In this document: positions 1 through 7,088 of the stretch, one piece after another | Layout: each line of letters begins with the position of its first letter | How positions within the stretch are numbered: position 1 is the stretch's first letter | Origin: Deltaproteobacteria bacterium | Lineage (GTDB): Bacteria; Desulfobacterota; DSM-4660; Desulfatiglandales; B25-G16 | Direction: 5' to 3' | Assembly (NCBI GenBank): GCA_020348625.1 | Contig: CP070752.1 | Location: 2,238,801 to 2,251,079 of the forward strand | Length of the DNA stretch: 12,279 bases | The notes under the pieces: generated by a model | Database searches by the model: none | What the model was told of the DNA's origin: nothing | The model's input: only the letters and a program-made list of their open reading frames with translations | Made by a program: the position numbers and the translations under genes

Positions 1-569
1 AAAAAGATGCCCATTCGTGAGCATCCGTCAACCATGGCGGACTGGTCTAATTCGTCGGGCACCTTATCGATAAACCCCTTCATCATCCAGGTAGAGAACG
101 GAAGGCAGATAGTCAGAAAGGCGATAATCAGACCCGTGCGGGTATCATAAAGCCCGACCTTGCTGAGAATCTTGAAGTAAGGACCTACTAGCAATACGCC
201 GGGCAGCATTTGGGTGGCGAGAAAAAAGCCGATGAGGAAACGCCTGCCTTTAAAGAAGAACCTCGAGAATCCATATCCTGCCAGGGCGCCGAAAAATGTA
301 GAAAGCAAGGCAGTGGCGAGGGAGATAATGGTGCTGTTAAAGAAATAGGTACCGAAGTTCTTTCTCACCCAAATCCCAATATAGCTGGCCCCCGTTGCCT
401 TAAGGGGTACCCATGTAGGAGGGATGCGAAATGCCTCTGCCTCGGTCTTGAGAGAAGTAGAGAGCATCCAGATAAACGGAAACAAGCAGTAAACAGTGAC
501 CATGATGAGAAAGCCCCACACAATGGCTTTGAAAAAAACGTCTTGTGGAACTAGGGATGCTGCTTTCAT
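1..569 (-). CDS. CUT1 sugar ABC transporter permease 2 (MalG/UgpE type), partial
   Basis: This is the second inner-membrane permease of a carbohydrate ABC importer, of the binding-protein-dependent (MalG/UgpE) type. The frame opens with an ATG at 569, only 5 nt after the stop of permease 1, with a purine-rich GGAAGAG ribosome site overlapping that stop, so the two are translationally linked. A hydrophobic N-terminal helix (about residues 14-36, containing LFPFIWMLSTSLK) is followed by the typical periplasmic stretch and more helices. At the window edge lies the EAA loop that docks the ATPase (about residues 170-188, DELDQSAMVDG); its usual EAA core is degenerate but the DG is kept. 189 codons are present; the family is usually about 270-290 residues, so the C-terminal third is outside. 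No ATPase gene is visible; it may lie further left or be shared. The family call is firm and the substrate is inferred from the neighbours. Confidence 0.93.
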   Translation of the reverse strand, partial: MKAASLVPQDVFFKAIVWGFLIMVTVYCLFPFIWMLSTSLKTEAEAFRIPPTWVPLKATGASYIGIWVRKNFGTYFFNSTIISLATALLSTFFGALAGYGFSRFFFKGRRFLIGFFLATQMLPGVLLVGPYFKILSKVGLYDTRTGLIIAFLTICLPFSTWMMKGFIDKVPDELDQSAMVDGCSRMGIF

Positions 570-574
570 CTCTT

Positions 575-1450
575 CTACTCTTCCTGGCTGATCATCCAAA
601 TATAGGGCAGGCTCACTGCCAAGAGGACGATAGTCATCACCATGGCAATGGCAGAGGCATACTCAAACCTGAAAAACTGAAAATACTGTTTATAGGTATA
701 CGTGGAGAGGACCTCTGTGAGTACCCCAGGTCCGCCGCGGGTCATGGCCTGGATAAGCCCAAATCGTCGCACCTCCCAAACGATATCCAATGCCAGCGCA
801 ACGACAATCATCTTTTTCAGGCCCGGAATGGTGATATGGAAAAATGACTGCGCCCTGGTAGCCCCGTCAATAGCTGCTGCCTCATAAAGCTGTAAGGGGA
901 TCGATTGCAGGCCCGCCAGCAGGATCAACATCACAAAAGGAAAACCCCGCCAGAGGTTGACGAGAATTACGCTGAAGAGCGCCAGGTTCGGGTTTGACAG
1001 CCACTCTATAGGTGCATTAATGAGCCCGATCTTCAGAAGAACGTCGTTGAGCGCCCCATAAATAGGATCGTACATCCATTTCCAGATGATACCTGCAACC
1101 ACATCGGGTACGACCCAGGGCAGCAAAGCAATGATTCGGAAAAGCGGTTTTGCGGGCAGGGCGCTGTTCAAAACGAGGGCCACAGCCAGCCCCAGAACCA
1201 TATGGGCGGCCACGCTGAGGAATACGAAGACTGATGTATTCCAGAAAGTCCTCTTGAAAAAAGGATCTTTTGTGAGATTAGTGTAATGGGAAAAAGTGTA
1301 TGAAGGGGTGTCGCTGCCTTCAGCCTTGATGCTGTAAGAAAGGCTCGTTATGGCGGGAAAACCGAGCACCAATACCAACAGAAAAACCCCAGGGAGCACA
1401 AACACCACCCACATATGGCGGTCTTTTATGCGATTTCGAAGACTCAACAC
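575..1450 (-). CDS. CUT1 sugar ABC transporter permease 1 (MalF/UgpA type)
   Basis: This is the first integral-membrane subunit of the importer. The protein has six hydrophobic segments (the first contains VFVLPGVFLLVLVLGFP) and a textbook EAA loop near the C-terminus (LYEAAAIDGATRAQSFFHI), the coupling helix contact for the ATP-binding subunit. I place the start at the GTG at 1450 (291 residues), because GGAG lies 8 nt upstream. The longer reading that begins at a GTG at 1486 would start inside a perfect stem-loop (1465-1495) and lacks a properly spaced ribosome site. It follows the binding protein by 78 nt and overlaps no gene. The pairing with permease 2 and the binding protein gives a standard CUT1 set. 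The sugar specificity is not readable from the sequence, but the KDG pathway genes beside it suggest a uronate or uronate-containing oligosaccharide. Confidence 0.93.
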   Translation of the reverse strand: MLSLRNRIKDRHMWVVFVLPGVFLLVLVLGFPAITSLSYSIKAEGSDTPSYTFSHYTNLTKDPFFKRTFWNTSVFVFLSVAAHMVLGLAVALVLNSALPAKPLFRIIALLPWVVPDVVAGIIWKWMYDPIYGALNDVLLKIGLINAPIEWLSNPNLALFSVILVNLWRGFPFVMLILLAGLQSIPLQLYEAAAIDGATRAQSFFHITIPGLKKMIVVALALDIVWEVRRFGLIQAMTRGGPGVLTEVLSTYTYKQYFQFFRFEYASAIAMVMTIVLLAVSLPYIWMISQEE

Positions 1451-1464
1451 CCCTTCTACTCCCG

Positions 1465-1495
1465 AAAAGGGGAGTGCGCCAAACACTCCCCTTTT
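1465..1495 (-). promoter_or_regulatory. Intra-operon stem-loop between binding protein and permease genes
   Basis: A perfect 12-bp inverted repeat (AAAAGGGGAGTG and its complement CACTCCCCTTTT) encloses a 7-nt loop at 1477-1483. On the minus transcript the 3' arm ends in four U residues. It lies 33 nt after the binding-protein stop and directly 5' of the permease ribosome site. It may act as a partial terminator or as an mRNA-stabilising barrier, either of which would make more binding protein than permease, as known for malE-malF type operons. The short U tract argues for incomplete termination. Confidence 0.65.
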
Positions 1496-1528
1496 AGTAT
1501 GACTTGAATATCTACCTGAAGAACCACG

Positions 1529-2821
1529 CTATCTGGCCAAGATGGCGTTGATCCTCTCGTGTGCTTCGGCCAGGGCCTTTTCAGGCGTCTTCATCCCTAC
1601 AATGGCCTCCTGAAGAGAGGTGGTGAAGGTGTCTATGATTTCAGGCCACTGTTTGATTTGGGGTTCCACCTGCCCGTAAGCGAGTTGAGAAGCCATGACA
1701 CTGGCGAATTTGTCATTCAGGATCTCAGGGGCGACACCGCTTACATCCTTTCGGGAGGAGGTGACGCGATTATCGACGAACCACTTTAGTTCTATCTCCT
1801 TGCTGGTGATGAATTTCATGAGCGTCCAGGCCTCGTTGGGGTGCTTGGTGTTGGGGCTCATGACCCATGAGCTGAGCCAAATGGCTGTTGCCGGTTTTCG
1901 CTTCATAGGAGCAGGGGCAGCCTTCAATACTTCAAATGCGTTCAAGTCGGGATTGATTTTGTTGACAATAGGGGGTGTCCAGCCAGAGCCCATGATCATG
2001 GCCACCTTTTTCTGGGCGAGCTGTGTTCGAACATCCTGGGCACCCATGGCCGTCATCCCCGGTGGAACAACCTTGTGCTTTGTGTAGAGCTCAACAAAGA
2101 AGGTAAAGGCCTCTTTTGCTTCGGGCGTGTCTAGGGCAGACCGTTTCATGTCTGGGGTTAGGTAATCGGCTCCAAAACTCCAGATAAAGGGGCCAAACCT
2201 GAGCGTAAAACCAGGGCTCTTGGATCCGAGGGTGCCGAAGCCCCACTGGTCGAGCTTCCCGTCTCCGTCGGTGTCACGGGTTAACTTTTTGGCGTATGCG
2301 AGAAACTCATCCCAGGTCTTGGGCGGTTTGTCAGGGTCGAGCCCTGCGTCCTTGAACATCTGTGTGTTGTAAAACAGGACCATGGTCATGTAATCGCCGG
2401 GCATGGCATGGACCTTACCGTTATGTTTCATCAATTTGATCGGTAAGTCATACCACGGATCAAGGAATCCCGGCCCTTCCTTTTCAATGAAGGGCGTTAG
2501 GTCTTTGGCAAAGCCCTTGCCAAAAAACATGGGCAGGGAAAAGGCATGGACGTGAAAGACATCGGGTGCCCTGCCTGCCGCGGACTCTACCGTGTATTTT
2601 GTCTCTTTTTCCCCATAGGATACCGGCTCAAGATTCACCTGGATGTTGGGATTACGCTTATGGAAGATGTCCATGCCTTCATTCAAGGACTTGTTCCAAA
2701 CGTCTTCAGTAAGATGCCAATCGGAAAATCTTAGTGTGACCTTGGCTGCCAGCGCGGTATTAAACGTAAACATAACGAGCAAGACAGCCATGCAAGTGAT
2801 AATAGTTCCAAATTTTTTCAT
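1529..2821 (-). CDS. Extracellular solute-binding protein family 1 (sugar ABC transporter)
   Basis: This is the periplasmic sugar-binding component of the importer, 430 residues, normal for the MalE/UgpB-type family 1. It starts with a clear Sec signal peptide (MKKFGTIITCMAVLLVMFTF) and a likely signal peptidase I site after ALA near residue 25; there is no lipobox cysteine, so it should be soluble in the periplasm. Family hallmarks include the early RFSDWH strand, the APDVFHVHAF region, the GDYMTMVLFYNTQMFKDAGL segment with PPKTWDEFLAYAKKL, and the C-terminal NEAWTLMKFITS helix. AGGAGG stands 9 nt before the ATG. The iclR gene ends 67 nt upstream with no clear terminator, so co-transcription with iclR is plausible. 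The ligand is probably a uronate or oligouronide, inferred from context only. Confidence 0.93.
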   Translation of the reverse strand: MKKFGTIITCMAVLLVMFTFNTALAAKVTLRFSDWHLTEDVWNKSLNEGMDIFHKRNPNIQVNLEPVSYGEKETKYTVESAAGRAPDVFHVHAFSLPMFFGKGFAKDLTPFIEKEGPGFLDPWYDLPIKLMKHNGKVHAMPGDYMTMVLFYNTQMFKDAGLDPDKPPKTWDEFLAYAKKLTRDTDGDGKLDQWGFGTLGSKSPGFTLRFGPFIWSFGADYLTPDMKRSALDTPEAKEAFTFFVELYTKHKVVPPGMTAMGAQDVRTQLAQKKVAMIMGSGWTPPIVNKINPDLNAFEVLKAAPAPMKRKPATAIWLSSWVMSPNTKHPNEAWTLMKFITSKEIELKWFVDNRVTSSRKDVSGVAPEILNDKFASVMASQLAYGQVEPQIKQWPEIIDTFTTSLQEAIVGMKTPEKALAEAHERINAILAR

Positions 2822-2888
2822 CTCACCTTTCCTCCTTTTTTATTAGGTTCTTTTTTTAGAAAAACCCTAAGCTCTATAGGTCCACCGA

Positions 2889-3704
2889 TCACCTCCTTTC
2901 CTTGGCGATTCCGCTTTTGTAGCCAAGCTTTTTTGAGATTTCCAGGGCGGATTTCATGAGCTGCTTTTCTAGCCTATTGTGAATCCTTTCTTCGGTCAGC
3001 CGAACAGAGGGCCCTGAAATGCTGATGGCAGCGATGACCTCCCCTCGGTCGTTTTTTACCGGAGCAGCAACACACCGAATACCTTCTTCATTTTCCTCAT
3101 CGTCCACCGCAAAACCTTGGGTCCTTACGTCAGCTAGATGCTTTTTGAGCTCTCCGGGACGAACAATAGTGTTTTTCGTCAACCGCGGCAAACCTTTCTG
3201 AGCGATGATCTCGTCCACCTCAACGTATGACAAGGCTGCCAGCAGAACTTTACCCACAGCACAACTATGGGCATAATTCCGCATGCCGATCCGGGATGCC
3301 ATTCTCAGGCTCCTTTGATCATTCACCTCTTCGACCTTATCGAGGTAAACAATTTCCCCTTGGTCAAGGATGACCAGATGTACAGTTTCCTGAGCCAGCC
3401 TGGCGAGATTACCGAGAAAAGGTTCTGCCAGCTTTCGGAGATCGATTCGATCTAACACCGTATGGCCCAGCTCCACCAGGCGGAATCCCAGACGGTACTC
3501 CTTTGACAATTCATCTTGTGCCACGTATCCAAAATGACGGAGCGTTGAGAGTATCCGGTGGATTGTGGGCTTTGGGAGGTTCAAGCTTAGGGACAGATCC
3601 TGAATGCTGTAACTCTGTTTTCCAGCGCTGAGGTGATCAAGAATCCTGCACCCCCTTTCAATTGCCTGAACACTGCCTGGGTTTTTTGTCTTTGAGGAGG
3701 GCAT
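2889..3704 (-). CDS. IclR-family transcriptional regulator (KdgR-like role likely)
   Basis: A 271-residue regulator with the two-domain IclR layout. An N-terminal winged helix-turn-helix covers about residues 11-66 (SVQAIERGCRILDHL, then LSLNLPKPTIHRILSTLRHFGYV). The C-terminal GAF-like effector domain covers about residues 80-260, with the family signatures AHSCAVGKVLLAA and EEGIRCVAAPVKNDRGEVIAAISISGP. It sits between the KDG catabolic genes and the ABC importer, which suggests that it senses KDG or a related uronate intermediate and controls both. The ATG at 3704 has no good ribosome site; the predicted transcript start leaves only about 20-25 nt of leader. A near-consensus promoter with a palindrome over its -10 box lies just upstream, pointing to autoregulation. 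The family is certain; the ligand is inferred from neighbours. Confidence 0.93.
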   Translation of the reverse strand: MPSSKTKNPGSVQAIERGCRILDHLSAGKQSYSIQDLSLSLNLPKPTIHRILSTLRHFGYVAQDELSKEYRLGFRLVELGHTVLDRIDLRKLAEPFLGNLARLAQETVHLVILDQGEIVYLDKVEEVNDQRSLRMASRIGMRNYAHSCAVGKVLLAALSYVEVDEIIAQKGLPRLTKNTIVRPGELKKHLADVRTQGFAVDDEENEEGIRCVAAPVKNDRGEVIAAISISGPSVRLTEERIHNRLEKQLMKSALEISKKLGYKSGIAKERR

Positions 3705-3720
3705 AGAAGCTATTTCGTAT

Positions 3721-3734
3721 AATGGAACTCCATT
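3721..3734. promoter_or_regulatory. Candidate IclR operator palindrome
   Basis: A perfect palindrome, AATGGA-AC-TCCATT, lies 17 nt upstream of the iclR start and overlaps the -10 box of its promoter. IclR-family regulators bind short inverted repeats of this general kind. The position would block RNA polymerase, so negative autoregulation is the simplest reading. I found no second copy elsewhere in the window. Confidence 0.5.
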
Positions 3735-3760
3735 TTATTTTCTATTTAGCTGAATGTCAA
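3732..3760 (-). promoter_or_regulatory. Sigma-70 type promoter for iclR (and probably the ABC importer)
   Basis: On the minus strand a perfect -35 box TTGACA (3755-3760) is followed by a 17-nt spacer and the -10 box TAAAAT (3732-3737, five of six consensus bases). Transcription would begin near 3725, about 20 nt before the iclR ATG. The -10 box shares three bases with the palindrome at 3721-3734. Confidence 0.7.
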
Positions 3761-3846
3761 TGATTTTTCGGCGGTATCCATGGCGGACTTGAAAGGCTTC
3801 ATAAAAGAAGAAAGCTCTGCGCGCCGCCTCCTTAGAAATCAGCCTT

Positions 3847-4515
3847 TTACCGTGCTTTCTTGATCCATGCCAAGACCTGCTGCACCTTTTCTGTGATCTC
3901 GGCCCACCTGCTGGCCGCGACTAAATCCTTGCGGATGAGGTTTGAGCCAATACCCACACATGCAACGCCTGCCCCGAACCATGCTTTGATGCTCTCTTCA
4001 GTGGCATCGACTCCACCGGTAGGCATAATTCGCGTCCATGGGCACGGCCCCAGCACTGCCTTAACAAAATCGGGTCCCCCAACTGAATCTCCGGGGAAGA
4101 TCTTAACGATCTCTACTCCCAGTTCTTCGGCATACGATATCTCCGAAACACTGCCGCAGCCCGGCATATAAGCAACCTTTCTTCTGTTGCAGAGCCTTGC
4201 AACAGCCTCATTGAGAAGGGGGCCAACCACGAAGTTTGCGCCATAGGCAATATACAGCGCAGCAGTTGGCTCGTCGATCACCGATCCCACCCCCAAAATG
4301 ACTTCAGGGGACTGTGTGCTCAGATGTTGTGAGAGTTCCTTGAACACCTCGGGCGCAAAGTCCCCTCTATTGGTGAATTCTACGACAAGAGCCCCCCCAT
4401 CGGTGCATGCTTTCACAACGTTCTTTGCTGTGGTGATATCGGCGTTGTAAAAAACCGGGACGAGCCCGATATCTATGATAGTATTGTATACTTCCAGCCT
4501 CTTAAAATGTGCCAT
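3847..4515 (-). CDS. eda: KDPG / 4-hydroxy-2-oxoglutarate aldolase family
   Basis: A 222-residue class I aldolase that should cleave 2-keto-3-deoxy-6-phosphogluconate to pyruvate and glyceraldehyde-3-phosphate in the cytoplasm. Visible active-site features are the general acid/base Glu46 in VVEFTNRG, the GVGSV turn at 75-79, the Schiff-base Lys138 in EIVKIFPGD, and the phosphate-binding PTGGV at 165-169. Its length matches the Eda family (about 205-220). The ATG at 4515 has AGGAG 10 nt upstream. It follows kdgK by 26 nt, so kinase and aldolase form one transcript carrying out consecutive steps. The segment MPGCGSVSEI differs from the PGVATPTE form of Escherichia coli Eda, which is common in the wider family and leaves some doubt whether it also acts on other 2-keto-4-hydroxy acids. 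Confidence 0.9.
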   Translation of the reverse strand: MAHFKRLEVYNTIIDIGLVPVFYNADITTAKNVVKACTDGGALVVEFTNRGDFAPEVFKELSQHLSTQSPEVILGVGSVIDEPTAALYIAYGANFVVGPLLNEAVARLCNRRKVAYMPGCGSVSEISYAEELGVEIVKIFPGDSVGGPDFVKAVLGPCPWTRIMPTGGVDATEESIKAWFGAGVACVGIGSNLIRKDLVAASRWAEITEKVQQVLAWIKKAR

Positions 4516-4541
4516 AATTCCTAGTCTCCTTTCTAAACTCT

Positions 4542-5582
4542 TTAACGTGATACGCGGCCCGAGGTATCTCCGGCCACGATTTTTTGGACCTCAGCGGTGG
4601 TAACCATATTGAAATCGCCCAGGACTGAATGCTTTAGGCAAGAGGCAGCTATTGCAAAATTCAGTGCCTCTTGCGGGTTACCCTCATAGGTACGGATACC
4701 ATAGATCAAGCCACCCGCGAATGCGTCCCCTGCTCCGACACGATCTACAATATGGCTTATGTCGAAGGTGGGGCCCGTGTAGAAAGTCCCCTTGTCCCAT
4801 AGGGTGCCGGACCACGTGTTATGGCTAGCTGATATGGAACCGCGCAGGGTTATGGCAATCGTCTTCAACGTGGGAAAGCGCTTTGCCAATTCTTCACAGA
4901 CGGGGCGGTATTTTTCGGCCTCCACCTTGCCTTTCGTGACGTCAACCTCAGGCGCCTTGATGCCGAACACCTTGTCCGCATCTTCCTCATTGCCAATGGC
5001 GACGTCAGAGTGGTGCACGAGCTCGCTCATTACCTCCTCGGGCTGTTTTCCCCATTTCCAGAGTTTCGCCCGATAGTTCAGATCACATGACACCGTGAGC
5101 CCCATCTTCTTAGCAATTTTTACCGCTTCAAGACATACATCAGCTGCGCCTCCTGAGATGGCCGGCGTGATACCGGTCCAGTGGAACCAGTCGGCATCGG
5201 CAAAAACACGCTTCCAATCGATCATTCCACCTTCAACCGTAGCAATGGCGGAACCGGCTCGGTCGTAAATCACCTTACTGCCCCGTTGCTCCGCGCCCAT
5301 CTCCAAGAAATAAACACCTATTCGGTCGCCTCCACGTACAATCTTTTCCACACCCACCCCGTATTGCCGTAAGAACTGGATGCACGCTTCACCTAAGTCA
5401 TTATTGGGTAATCGGGTGACGTAATCCACAGGAACGCCGAAGTTGGCGAGCGAAACCGCTACATTCGCCTCGCCACCTCCGTAGATTACATCAAAAGACC
5501 GGGCTTGCCCGAAGCGGAGAAAGTCAGGGGGCGAAAGCCTCATCATGATCTCGCCAAAGGTTATTACCTTCTTCTTATCCAT
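4542..5582 (-). CDS. kdgK: 2-keto-3-deoxygluconate kinase (PfkB family)
   Basis: A PfkB-family sugar kinase expected to phosphorylate KDG to KDPG with ATP in the cytoplasm, feeding the aldolase encoded 26 nt downstream. The N-terminal substrate region contains FGEIMMRLSPPD and the glycine-rich YGGGEANVAVSLANFG. The C-terminal PfkB signature VDRVGAGDAFAGGLIYG carries the catalytic aspartate in GAGD. Motifs such as GDRIGVYFLEMGAEQR and SKVIYDRAGSAI are typical of KDG kinases rather than of ribo- or fructokinases. I choose the ATG at 5582 (346 residues), preceded by AGGAGG with an 8-nt gap; a TTG two codons earlier would lie almost on top of that ribosome site. The best promoter upstream is at 5922-5950, which would give a leader of about 330 nt. 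Confidence 0.93.
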   Translation of the reverse strand: MDKKKVITFGEIMMRLSPPDFLRFGQARSFDVIYGGGEANVAVSLANFGVPVDYVTRLPNNDLGEACIQFLRQYGVGVEKIVRGGDRIGVYFLEMGAEQRGSKVIYDRAGSAIATVEGGMIDWKRVFADADWFHWTGITPAISGGAADVCLEAVKIAKKMGLTVSCDLNYRAKLWKWGKQPEEVMSELVHHSDVAIGNEEDADKVFGIKAPEVDVTKGKVEAEKYRPVCEELAKRFPTLKTIAITLRGSISASHNTWSGTLWDKGTFYTGPTFDISHIVDRVGAGDAFAGGLIYGIRTYEGNPQEALNFAIAASCLKHSVLGDFNMVTTAEVQKIVAGDTSGRVSR

Positions 5583-5663
5583 TTTCAAAACCTCCTTGGA
5601 TACTTATTTTGAAAGCAGATGTTAGCCCCAAAAATGAGCAGCTTTCTGCGAAACATTAGTATT

Positions 5664-5680
5664 TTCAGGTAACTCCTGAA
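5664..5680. promoter_or_regulatory. Palindrome upstream of kdgK, possible operator
   Basis: TTCAGG and CCTGAA form a perfect 6-bp inverted repeat around a 5-nt centre, about 80 nt before the kdgK start. It could be a regulator site or the first of two small hairpins in the leader; the next hairpin is at 5685-5710. There is no other support for either reading. Confidence 0.3.
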
Positions 5681-5810
5681 CCGTGCTGGTTGTCTGGTGT
5701 GTTAACCAGCGGTAGAAGAAGTTCCCTGACGCATCCTTTCCTTATCCGGCTAATGCGTTATTGGATTCCCGGGGTTTTCATCGAATTCTCGCGGCGGACC
5801 TTTCCGAAAC

Positions 5811-5860
5811 TGGTGCCTATCGCCCTGGGGAGCAGCCCAGAGCAGATTACGGCAGCACCA
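5811..5860 (-). ncRNA. Possible structured element in the kdgK leader
   Basis: On the minus transcript TGGTGC (5855-5860) can pair with GCACCA (5811-5816), enclosing an inner hairpin with CTGGG (36-40 of the 5800s) and CCCAG (25-29) around a 6-nt loop. The element would lie about 55 nt inside the predicted transcript and more than 200 nt before kdgK. A nested stem of this sort could be a cis-regulatory RNA, but I do not recognise a known riboswitch class, and the pairing could be chance. Confidence 0.22.
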
Positions 5861-5921
5861 ACTCCGAATCGTGCTTCATGCGCAATAAGAGGGGATAGAG
5901 AGGAACTTACGTTTACAATTA

Positions 5922-5950
5922 ATAATACTATAAATACCTTGCTTTGTCAA
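5922..5950 (-). promoter_or_regulatory. Sigma-70 type promoter upstream of kdgK-eda
   Basis: A perfect -35 TTGACA (5945-5950), a 17-nt spacer and a -10 TATTAT (5922-5927, five of six) read toward kdgK. It is AT-rich around the -10 box, unlike its flanks. The predicted start near 5915 gives an unusually long leader of about 330 nt before the kdgK ATG. Nothing else on this strand lies between it and kdgK, so it most likely serves kdgK-eda. Confidence 0.65.
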
Positions 5951-6167
5951 CGCAGAAGCTCCTCCTAAGGTACCCTGAAAGCAGCCAAGCTCATGAATAT
6001 GGCTACAGCTTAAGAAAAGCTTCAGTGGCTTGCGCTGTGCCTGGGAACATGCCATCTCTAGGAAGAATTCCACCTGTTGGACCCCTATGAATTTCCGCAG
6101 GAAGCACGAGGATGCTTTGTATGCCGAAGGCGTAAACCAGTCTGACTTAATTCTCAACCGACTTTCT

Positions 6168-7004
6168 TTAAACCCCACTGAATGCGCTAAATCCACCGTC
6201 AATTGGCACGACTATGCCGGTCACGAACGAGGAAGCAGGAGGGGAGAGCAGCCAGACGACCGTACCAATCAAGTCTTCAGGATTGCCAAAGCGCCCAAGC
6301 GGCGTGTGATCAACGATTGCGCAGCCCCGAGGGGTCAGGCTGCGGGTCTCCTTATCGGTTAAAAGGAAGCGGTTTTGCTCAGTGAGAAAGAATCCAGGGG
6401 CAATGGCATTGACTCGAATTTTGGGCGAGTATTCCTGGGCCATGTGTACTGCTAGCCATTGGGTAAAGTTGCTGATCCCAGCCTTGGCTGCCGCGTAAGC
6501 CGGGGTCCGCGTCAACGGGCGAAAGGCGTTCATGGAAGATACATTCAGGATGGAACCGCCATCTTGCTCAACCATGTATTTTCCGAACACCTGGCTCGGC
6601 AGCACTGTCCCCAGTAGGTTCAAGTCAAACACCCAACGGAGTGCATCGTGAGGTAAATCGAAAAAGGAGAGGTCTGCCGAAGTTGTTGCTTGGCTCTTGT
6701 TGCCGCCGGCGCCGTTTATGAGGATATCTACGCTTTCGAAATGCTCAACTATACTATTGCAGGCTGACTCCAGACTTTTCTTCTCGAGCACATCACAGTG
6801 TAAACCGATGGCTTCCCCGCCTGTGTTCACAATATCATCTGCAACCGCCTTGGCGGCATCCTCAAGAATGTCCAACACTGCCACCCTCACTCCTAGTCGC
6901 GCGAGTGCGCGACTCAGCGTGCCACACAGCACACCGCCACCGCCCGTTATTGCAGCCACCTTTCCCGATAACGAGAAAAGCTTCTCCAGGTAACCCTTAT
7001 CCAT
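6168..7004 (-). CDS. SDR oxidoreductase, probable fructuronate reductase (D-mannonate oxidoreductase, UxuB/YjmF type)
   Basis: A 278-residue classical short-chain dehydrogenase. The nucleotide site is TGGGGVLCG (residues 20-28), the structural motif is NGAGG (97-101), and the catalytic set is Ser156/157, Tyr170 and Lys174 in the YAAAK pattern. The NGAGGNKSQATT segment and the HDALRWVFDLNLLGT region resemble the SDR form of D-mannonate oxidoreductase, which reduces fructuronate to mannonate with NAD(P)H. That fits the KDG kinase and aldolase downstream. The start is the ATG at 7004, which has GGGGAGG directly before it; reading back to 7052 would give a non-conserved 16-residue extension. Alternatives in the same family are gluconate 5-dehydrogenase or a KDG/DEH reductase. 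The SDR family is certain and the precise substrate moderately supported. Confidence 0.85.
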   Translation of the reverse strand: MDKGYLEKLFSLSGKVAAITGGGGVLCGTLSRALARLGVRVAVLDILEDAAKAVADDIVNTGGEAIGLHCDVLEKKSLESACNSIVEHFESVDILINGAGGNKSQATTSADLSFFDLPHDALRWVFDLNLLGTVLPSQVFGKYMVEQDGGSILNVSSMNAFRPLTRTPAYAAAKAGISNFTQWLAVHMAQEYSPKIRVNAIAPGFFLTEQNRFLLTDKETRSLTPRGCAIVDHTPLGRFGNPEDLIGTVVWLLSPPASSFVTGIVVPIDGGFSAFSGV

Positions 7005-7088
7005 TCTTCCTCCCCAGAAATGATTCACAAAAACCCTTGGAACATAACACATTTGGAGGCAAAAGGTTCACAGATAAGGCCTCAGGGC

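Larger units (their letters stand above)
5583..6167. other. 585-nt spacer between SDR gene and kdgK, no intact gene
   Basis: The stretch contains the kdgK ribosome site, a strong minus-strand promoter (5922-5950), a short palindrome (5664-5680), a 7-bp hairpin (GCTGGTT 5685-5691 with AACCAGC 5704-5710) and a possible folded leader element (5811-5860). Two minus-strand frames look coding-like but have no sensible start: one of 47 codons at 6006-6146 and one of about 60 codons ending in a TAA near 5760. They may be remnants of a decayed gene or of a dispersed element. Open frames on the plus strand here look like chance. Confidence 0.6.

Noticed and set aside
3765..3825. Small minus-strand ORF (18 codons from an ATG near 3804) between eda and iclR
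   Set aside because: It has no ribosome site, overlaps the iclR -35 box and has no recognisable product.
5876..6202. 108-codon minus-strand ORF overlapping the 3' end of the SDR gene
   Set aside because: It starts inside the SDR gene in another frame, lacks a ribosome site, runs through the strong promoter at 5922-5950 and looks like no known protein.
6030..6362. 110-codon plus-strand ORF across the SDR 3' end
   Set aside because: It begins with TTG without a ribosome site and is mostly antisense to the conserved SDR C-terminus.
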